Shown piece after piece: positions 36,080 to 40,458 of a stretch of DNA of 40,458 bases. Origin of the DNA: JBHJHK01 sp050330975. Its GTDB lineage: Bacteria > Pseudomonadota > Gammaproteobacteria > Competibacterales > Competibacteraceae. The first letter of the stretch is position 1, and every line of letters starts with the position of its first letter. Where the stretch lies: assembly GCA_050330975.1 (NCBI GenBank), contig JBHJHK010000030.1:1-40458 (forward strand). Direction: 5' to 3'. The notes below the pieces were generated by a model. It was not told the DNA's origin, did no database searches, and worked only from the letters and a program-made list of their open reading frames with translations. A program made the position numbers and the translations under genes.

Positions 36080-38080
36080 TTAGCTGGCGATTTTGCCGCC
36101 CCCTTGCTTGGTGATCACCAACACCGAGGGGCGGGGGGGCATGTTGGGATCGAAGTCGGGCCAGCGGGTGGCGGGGTCTTCAAAGGTGGAGTCGCGCTCA
36201 AAGCCCGGGAAGTCCTTGGTGCCGTCGGTGGCGGGGTGCTGCACCGCCACAAACAGGGCCTGGTCGTCGGGGGTGAACTTGGGACCGCACATCTCCGCCC
36301 CCACGGGGACCCGGAAGAACATCTTGCCGGTGCCCCGCTTTTCGCCCTCGGTCTCCAACGCCCAGACGCCGTCGGCGGTGCCGGAGGCCTTGCTCCAGCC
36401 CGAGCCCTGGTCGGTGGTGACCCACAGGCGACCGGCGTTGTCGACGGCGCAGTTGTCGGGACAGGCGAACCAGCCGTTTTCGCTGGTGGCGGGGTTCCAC
36501 AGGGCGGCCACCGCCTCGTCGTTGGGGTTGCCCGCCTTGACCAAGATGTCCCACTGGTACTCCGTGGCGCCGTGGTCGTCACCCGGGGGGGTGAGCTCGA
36601 CGATCTGGCCCCAGATGTTGGCCGCCCGGTCGTTGACCGCGTCGGTCTGTTCGGGGGTGCGCCGGGAGTTGTTGGTCAACATGACGTAGACCTTGTGGGT
36701 CACCGGGTTGGGCTCCACATCCTCGGGGCGATCCATGGGGGTGGCCCCCAGCAGGTCGGCGGCCCGGCGGGTCTCGATGAGCACATCCCCCTGGTTGTTG
36801 AAGCCGTTCTCCGGGGTGAGGCCGTTCTCGCCGAAGACCAAGGGCAGCCAAACCATCTTGCCGTCTTCGTGGAACTGGGCCACAAAGAGGGTGCCCTCGT
36901 CCAGGAGGTCTTTGTTGGCAGCCCGATCGTCCGGGTTGTAGGCGTTTTTGGAGACGAACTTGTAGAGGTAGTCAAAGCGCTCGTCGTCGCCCATGTAGAG
37001 CACCACCCGGCCGTCTTTGTTGACGATGCTCTCGCTGCCCTCGTGCTTATAGCGCCCCAAGGCGGTGCGCTTGACGGGGGTCGACTGGGGATCTCGGGGG
37101 TCGACCTCCACCACCCAGCCAAAGCGGTTGGCTTCGTTGGGCTCTTTGACGATGTCAAAGCGATCGAAGAACTTGCCCCAGGCGTACCAGTTGCCGGGGA
37201 CGCCGTAGCGGGCGTAGTTGGTCTTCTCGGGGTGGTCGTCGCCGAGTTCCCCCCAGAAATAGCCGTGGAAGTTCTCCTCGGCCATGAGGTAGGTGCCCCA
37301 GGGGGTGATGCCGCCGGCACAGTTGTTCAAGGTGCCCACCACCTCGGGGCCGCTGGGGTCGGCGCTGGGCTTCATCCGCGGGTTGCCTGCGGCGGGACCG
37401 GAGAGCTTCATGGGGGTGCTCCGCGGCGAGATGCGGCGGGCATAAGCAGAGTCCTTGACCACCGACCACTTGCCGTTGGCATCCCGGGCGATCTCGACGA
37501 TGGAACCCCCGTGGGCCGCCATCTCGATCTCGCACAGCTCAGGGGTCATCCCGATGAAATCCTGCTTATCTTGCCGGCCCAAGCCGGGGAACATCACCTC
37601 TTCGTTGGTGTATTCGTGGTTGACACACAGCAGAGCCCGGTCTTCGGCCAGGGGAACGAAGCCGAGGTAGTCGTTGTTGTAGCCAAACTGCTTTTCTTGG
37701 GCGTCGGCAGTTTGGTTGTGGGGATCGAAGGGCGGGGCATCGGCCAGTACCGGATCCCCCCAGCGAATGAGGATGTCGGCATCGTAGCCCGGGGCAACGT
37801 GGTGGTTCTCGTCCACGCCGTGGGCGATTTCTTCAAAGGCAAAGCGCTCTGCGGTTTGGTCTGCCGCTTCGGCGCGGCGGCCCACCAGGGTCGCCAGGGG
37901 AGTGGCTGCCATGCCGCTCATCACCGAGGCGGCCAGGGCCCCTTTGAGGAGGTCGCGGCGGCTAAAGCGAGCGCTGACCACTTCCCCCAAGGTGGGGGCC
38001 GTGCCTGGGCTGCGGCCTTGATCTTCAGAGGCCTCAAAGGCTTCGGCGCGGTTGCAGAACTTATCGGGAGTGGCGTTCAT
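36080..38080 (-). CDS. phoX: PhoX-family alkaline phosphatase
   Basis: A 666-residue Tat-exported phosphatase of the PhoX (DUF839) family, monomeric Ca/Fe enzymes that release phosphate from phosphomonoesters in the periplasm or outside. The Tat signal is FSRRDLLKGALA (about residues 39-50), placed after an N-terminal extension, as is usual in this family. Metal-site motifs are present: CVNHEYTNEEV with the iron-binding Cys, MAEENFHGYFWGE, RYKHEGSE, and MGDDERFDYLYKFV. The C-terminal WPDFDPNMPPRPSVLVI block is intact. ATG at 38080 has GGAGG 6 bases upstream. The 5' region is AT-rich with TTGTGAAG and TTGTAAG half-repeats, but no clear Pho box. A relic of another PhoX C-terminus lies about 210 bases upstream. 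Confidence 0.93.
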   Translation of the reverse strand: MNATPDKFCNRAEAFEASEDQGRSPGTAPTLGEVVSARFSRRDLLKGALAASVMSGMAATPLATLVGRRAEAADQTAERFAFEEIAHGVDENHHVAPGYDADILIRWGDPVLADAPPFDPHNQTADAQEKQFGYNNDYLGFVPLAEDRALLCVNHEYTNEEVMFPGLGRQDKQDFIGMTPELCEIEMAAHGGSIVEIARDANGKWSVVKDSAYARRISPRSTPMKLSGPAAGNPRMKPSADPSGPEVVGTLNNCAGGITPWGTYLMAEENFHGYFWGELGDDHPEKTNYARYGVPGNWYAWGKFFDRFDIVKEPNEANRFGWVVEVDPRDPQSTPVKRTALGRYKHEGSESIVNKDGRVVLYMGDDERFDYLYKFVSKNAYNPDDRAANKDLLDEGTLFVAQFHEDGKMVWLPLVFGENGLTPENGFNNQGDVLIETRRAADLLGATPMDRPEDVEPNPVTHKVYVMLTNNSRRTPEQTDAVNDRAANIWGQIVELTPPGDDHGATEYQWDILVKAGNPNDEAVAALWNPATSENGWFACPDNCAVDNAGRLWVTTDQGSGWSKASGTADGVWALETEGEKRGTGKMFFRVPVGAEMCGPKFTPDDQALFVAVQHPATDGTKDFPGFERDSTFEDPATRWPDFDPNMPPRPSVLVITKQGGGKIAS

Positions 38081-38289
38081 CGTTGCCTCCTCGCTGAGGG
38101 TGGAGCCGGATGAGAGAGATGGGAACAGCGTCGATAAAATAGTTCCATCGCCTCGCCTGGGCAACTTACAAATTTGAATAATAAAACTTCACAAGGGAGA
38201 GTCGGGCGGCGCCGTCGCCGAAATGGGGGGCGATCAGGGCGGTCAGGTTTTTATCTTCAACCTGAACCTGCCCTTGGACCCCACCTGAT

Positions 38290-38402
38290 TTAACCTCGTA
38301 CCTCCGGCGGCACCTCAGAAGGCGATTTGCCACCGCCTTGCGGCGTGACCACCACCCCCGAGGGATGTGGCACCTTGGGAGCGAAGTCCGGCCAGACCGC
38401 CA
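38290..38402 (-). pseudogene. Relic of a second PhoX C-terminus
   Basis: Directly after the protease stop, the minus strand reads VWPDFAPKVPHPSGVVV followed by TPQGGGK and a short tail to a stop at 38290. It matches in order the last residues of the intact phoX (RWPDFDPNMPPRPSVLV, then KQGGGK). No start codon or upstream PhoX sequence exists, because the protease gene ends there. I infer that a second phoX stood here and most of it was replaced when the protease gene arrived. The stretch 38081-38289 next to it holds the phoX promoter region and a CAGGTT-N9-AACCTG hairpin. Confidence 0.65.
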
Positions 38403-40100
38403 TCAGGGCAAAAACCGCTGGGCGTATTCGGCGCTGGCGTAGAACTGGGTCACCAGGGCTTGGGTTGGCGTGCCCGCTTGAAACTCCGCCACCCAAAAGG
38501 CAAAGCCATCGGGGTCGGGGTCTCGCTGGAGCATACCCTGGTATAGGGCGGCGGTGTGAATTTCGGCGGTGGTGGTGAGGTCGGGGAAGCGAGCGCTCAC
38601 CTGGGCCAAGAATTCGTCGCTGAGCAAAAAGGCGACGATGACGTCTTCCAGGGCCAAAAAACCCCCGCTCAGCTGACCCAACCAGTGATCTACCCCCCCA
38701 GCTTCCCCCTCGCGGTCGAGGAAGTCCCGGTACTGCTGTTGGACGAACCAGCGTTGGTTGGTGAAGATGTCGTTGTCCCGCCGGTTGGGGTTGGTGCCCT
38801 CCGCTTGCTCCAGGCTGTCGGGGCGGCCATCGCCGTCGCTGTCGAGATCGGCGCCATCCCCCCCAAGGGCGGTGACCGTCAATTGGTAGCGAGCCTCCAC
38901 CAAGGGCGGGGAGCTCCCGGGGAAACGGTAGCGGTGAACCCGCACCGTCCAGGGGCCCGGGGAGGGGGCATTCACTTCGCAGGCCTCAAAGGGGCTCACC
39001 CCCAACGAGGCACAAGGGGCGGTGTTGGGGGCCTCGTCGCCAGGGGCGGCGTAGAGGTCCAAATCGATGGGGTTGCTGCCGAACAGATCGACGCTGGCGT
39101 CGCCGTTGAGGGTCAAGATCAACCTCGCCGTGGCGGTGGGAACTTGGAGGGCAAATACCGCATCATCCAAACCCACGGCCAACGTCCTAGCGCCGCTGAG
39201 GAGCACCGCAGCGCTCTGGTCCCCCGCGGCGGGTAGCCCCTCGCAGCGGCCCGCCACCAGCCCCAGGGGTTCGCCGGCGTTGGCGGCGATCCAAGGGCTA
39301 TTGATATAGACATCGCTGTCAAAGGCGGTATCGAAACCGTCGCAGTTCCCCGTACCGCCAGAGGTGACCCCCGCCACCGCTGGGCCAAAGCCCTGGTCGA
39401 CGAACAACGGCCCCCCCGAGTCGCCGGAACAGGTGTTGGCGGTGGTGGCGCTGGGGCTGTGCTGCCAGCAGATGTGCTGCTCGGCAAAGTCGGCATCGGC
39501 GATGTTGAGCCCCGTGGCAGCGCAGTCTTCGGTGACCACGGGACCGGCGCTCTTCATCCCCAAGGTCCGCAGGTCTCCCGGGCGGCGCAGGCCATAGCCG
39601 ACGATGGTGCCCTTGCTCCCCGGGAGTACCGGGCCCCGGTCGTTGATGGGGGCGGGGGCCACCCCACCCCCCGGTCGGTCCAGGGTGAGGAGGGCCACGT
39701 CGCCGGCTTCGGCAAAGGCGTAGTTGAGGGGAATCTGGATCCCAGTGATGTCGCGGTAGCCGCCGTGGGGAAAAAACGCCCGCAGGTTTTCTGGCGCCTC
39801 GCGATTGAAGCTCCCCGGTTGGCACCGTTGACCCAGATCGCTGTAGCACACACAGTGGGCGGCGGTGAGGGCGGTGCGACAACCGATGAGGGTGAGGGAG
39901 CACTGGGGCAGTTGGTCGAAGCGACTCAACAGGGCACCGGCGGCGGGCCAGGCATCGGTGAATTCGCCATTGGCGATGCGGGGTGCCCACAGGGGTGTTT
40001 GGCCCCAACTGGGCGGGGGGAGCACAAAGCTCAGGGCGAACCCAACGCCCCAGAAGGCCCAACTCCCCCGGTGGCGGCAGATGAAAAATGGCGATCCCAT
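38403..40100 (-). CDS. Secreted trypsin-like protease with PPC-like and DUF4214 domains
   Basis: A 565-residue exported serine protease of family S1. After a signal peptide (to about residue 34) comes the protease domain starting at RIANGEFTDAWP. The triad is His82 in LTAAHC, Asp134 in AGDVALLTLD and Ser228 in CSGDSGGPL, with several Cys pairs. Residues about 310-420 look like a PPC-type beta-sandwich (FALQVPTATARLILTL, DLDLYAAPGDE). Then an Asp-rich calcium-type motif (DLDSDGDGRPDSLE) and two DUF4214 units (YRDFLDREGEAGGVDHW; LYQGMLQRDPDPDGFAFW). The same C-terminal module ends the frameshifted secreted protein at 9494-11551, suggesting a shared surface or secretion tag. ATG at 40100 has GGGAGGT about 10 bases upstream. 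The gene abuts a PhoX relic. Confidence 0.9.
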   Translation of the reverse strand: MGSPFFICRHRGSWAFWGVGFALSFVLPPPSWGQTPLWAPRIANGEFTDAWPAAGALLSRFDQLPQCSLTLIGCRTALTAAHCVCYSDLGQRCQPGSFNREAPENLRAFFPHGGYRDITGIQIPLNYAFAEAGDVALLTLDRPGGGVAPAPINDRGPVLPGSKGTIVGYGLRRPGDLRTLGMKSAGPVVTEDCAATGLNIADADFAEQHICWQHSPSATTANTCSGDSGGPLFVDQGFGPAVAGVTSGGTGNCDGFDTAFDSDVYINSPWIAANAGEPLGLVAGRCEGLPAAGDQSAAVLLSGARTLAVGLDDAVFALQVPTATARLILTLNGDASVDLFGSNPIDLDLYAAPGDEAPNTAPCASLGVSPFEACEVNAPSPGPWTVRVHRYRFPGSSPPLVEARYQLTVTALGGDGADLDSDGDGRPDSLEQAEGTNPNRRDNDIFTNQRWFVQQQYRDFLDREGEAGGVDHWLGQLSGGFLALEDVIVAFLLSDEFLAQVSARFPDLTTTAEIHTAALYQGMLQRDPDPDGFAFWVAEFQAGTPTQALVTQFYASAEYAQRFLP

Positions 40101-40234
40101 GGACAAAATGACCTCCCGGCCATGGCAAAATACAGCGGTCTACAATGGGGGGCGCCAGTCGCTAGGGAGCCCCAATCTTTGGCTGGGGATTTTACTGACG
40201 CCTCGCTGAACAGACGGTGACAGGGCAGACATCT

Positions 40235-40450
40235 ATGACCAAAAACACTGAACCCACGGAAATTATCATGGTGGACGATCGCCAATCCTCGGTCTGCTGC
40301 GACGGCGGCGGCGGACCCTTGGGCCATCCCACGGTCTACTTGCCCCTGGTGGGCAAGTCCTTTGTCGATTGTTACTACTGCGGGCGGCGGTTCGTAAAAA
40401 AGAGCTACGCCGCCTCGGTGGGTGCCGAGGCGGCTGTCGAGGGCTCTTAA
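40235..40450 (+). CDS. CHCC-type zinc-finger protein
   Basis: A 71-residue protein of the zf-CHCC family, related to mitochondrial complex I subunit NDUFS6. The motif is VCCDGGGGPLGHPTVYLPL then CYYCGRRFV: Cys, His and a Cys-x-x-Cys pair that should bind one zinc. The Cys-Asp-Gly-Gly-Gly-Gly-x-Leu-Gly-His-Pro form is, from memory, the alphaproteobacterial version. ATG at 40235 is preceded by AGGGCAG about 8 bases upstream. Divergent from the protease gene. The window ends eight bases after its stop. Confidence 0.85.
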   Translation: MTKNTEPTEIIMVDDRQSSVCCDGGGGPLGHPTVYLPLVGKSFVDCYYCGRRFVKKSYAASVGAEAAVEGS

Positions 40451-40458
40451 ACTCCACT

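Noticed and set aside
35990..38113. Plus-strand open frame of about 707 codons opposite phoX
   Set aside because: It is the antisense of a well-supported phoX gene. The translation is low-complexity Gly/Val/Ala/Leu-rich with no motifs, as expected from GC-rich third positions.
38081..38289. Pho box before phoX
   Set aside because: The AT-rich TTGTGAAG/TTGTAAG half-repeats lie 23 bases apart and do not match the CTGTCAT direct-repeat consensus well enough.

Overview
The window looks like a whole assembled contig. It opens with 19 consecutive G (probably an end artefact) and stops just after a small zinc-finger gene. The DNA is GC-rich and densely coding. The gene content (Tat-exported PhoX, HupE/UreJ, PccAB, Mla-type permease, YbfB/YjiJ-type MFS carrier) indicates a Pseudomonadota. 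The CDGGGG..GHP zinc-finger variant at the right end leans towards Alphaproteobacteria, but the class is not settled. No rRNA, tRNA, CRISPR array, transposase or phage gene was seen.

Layout. (1) 1-6.8 kb, minus strand: a complete peptide ABC importer (binding protein, two permeases, two ATPases) followed in the same run by an MlaE-type permease and an ATPase-like protein whose catalytic motifs are all lost. (2) 6.8-18 kb: a patchwork with much gene decay. It holds an alpha/beta-hydrolase scar, a frameshifted PcfJ-like gene, an intact SnoaL-like gene, a secreted DUF4214 protein with two frameshifts, a truncated glyoxalase-fold gene, an intact ABC exporter, an AT-rich PcfJ-like/YwqK-repeat gene, a possible remnant of a relative, an MFS transporter and a receiver-domain stub. 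(3) 17.5-23.2 kb: a CocE/NonD hydrolase divergent from acyl-CoA (propionyl-CoA type) carboxylase beta and alpha subunits. (4) 23.3-29.1 kb: two tandem paralogous Ser/Thr kinases of equal length (914 aa), each with a ~640-residue C-terminal region of unknown role; their upstream regions are also related. (5) 29.5-35.7 kb: a probable metal-handling locus. A His-containing membrane-anchored protein, a LolD-like ATPase, an FtsX-like permease, NikK-like and NikL-like periplasmic proteins and a ZnuA-like binding protein form one plus-strand operon; an SPFH protein and a HupE/UreJ-type permease lie on the minus strand beside it. A possible structured RNA with a terminator lies between the last two. 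(6) 36-40.4 kb: PhoX phosphatase, a relic of a second PhoX C-terminus, a secreted trypsin-like protease ending in the same Asp-rich plus DUF4214 module as the broken gene at 9.5-11.5 kb, and a CHCC zinc-finger protein.

The most promising undescribed systems are the metal locus, where a MacB/LolCDE-type machine and a ZnuA-like protein with an altered metal site occur together without ZnuBC or CbiMQO, and the tandem kinase pair. Frames, motifs and repeats were read by eye. Family names come from motif recognition without database searches.
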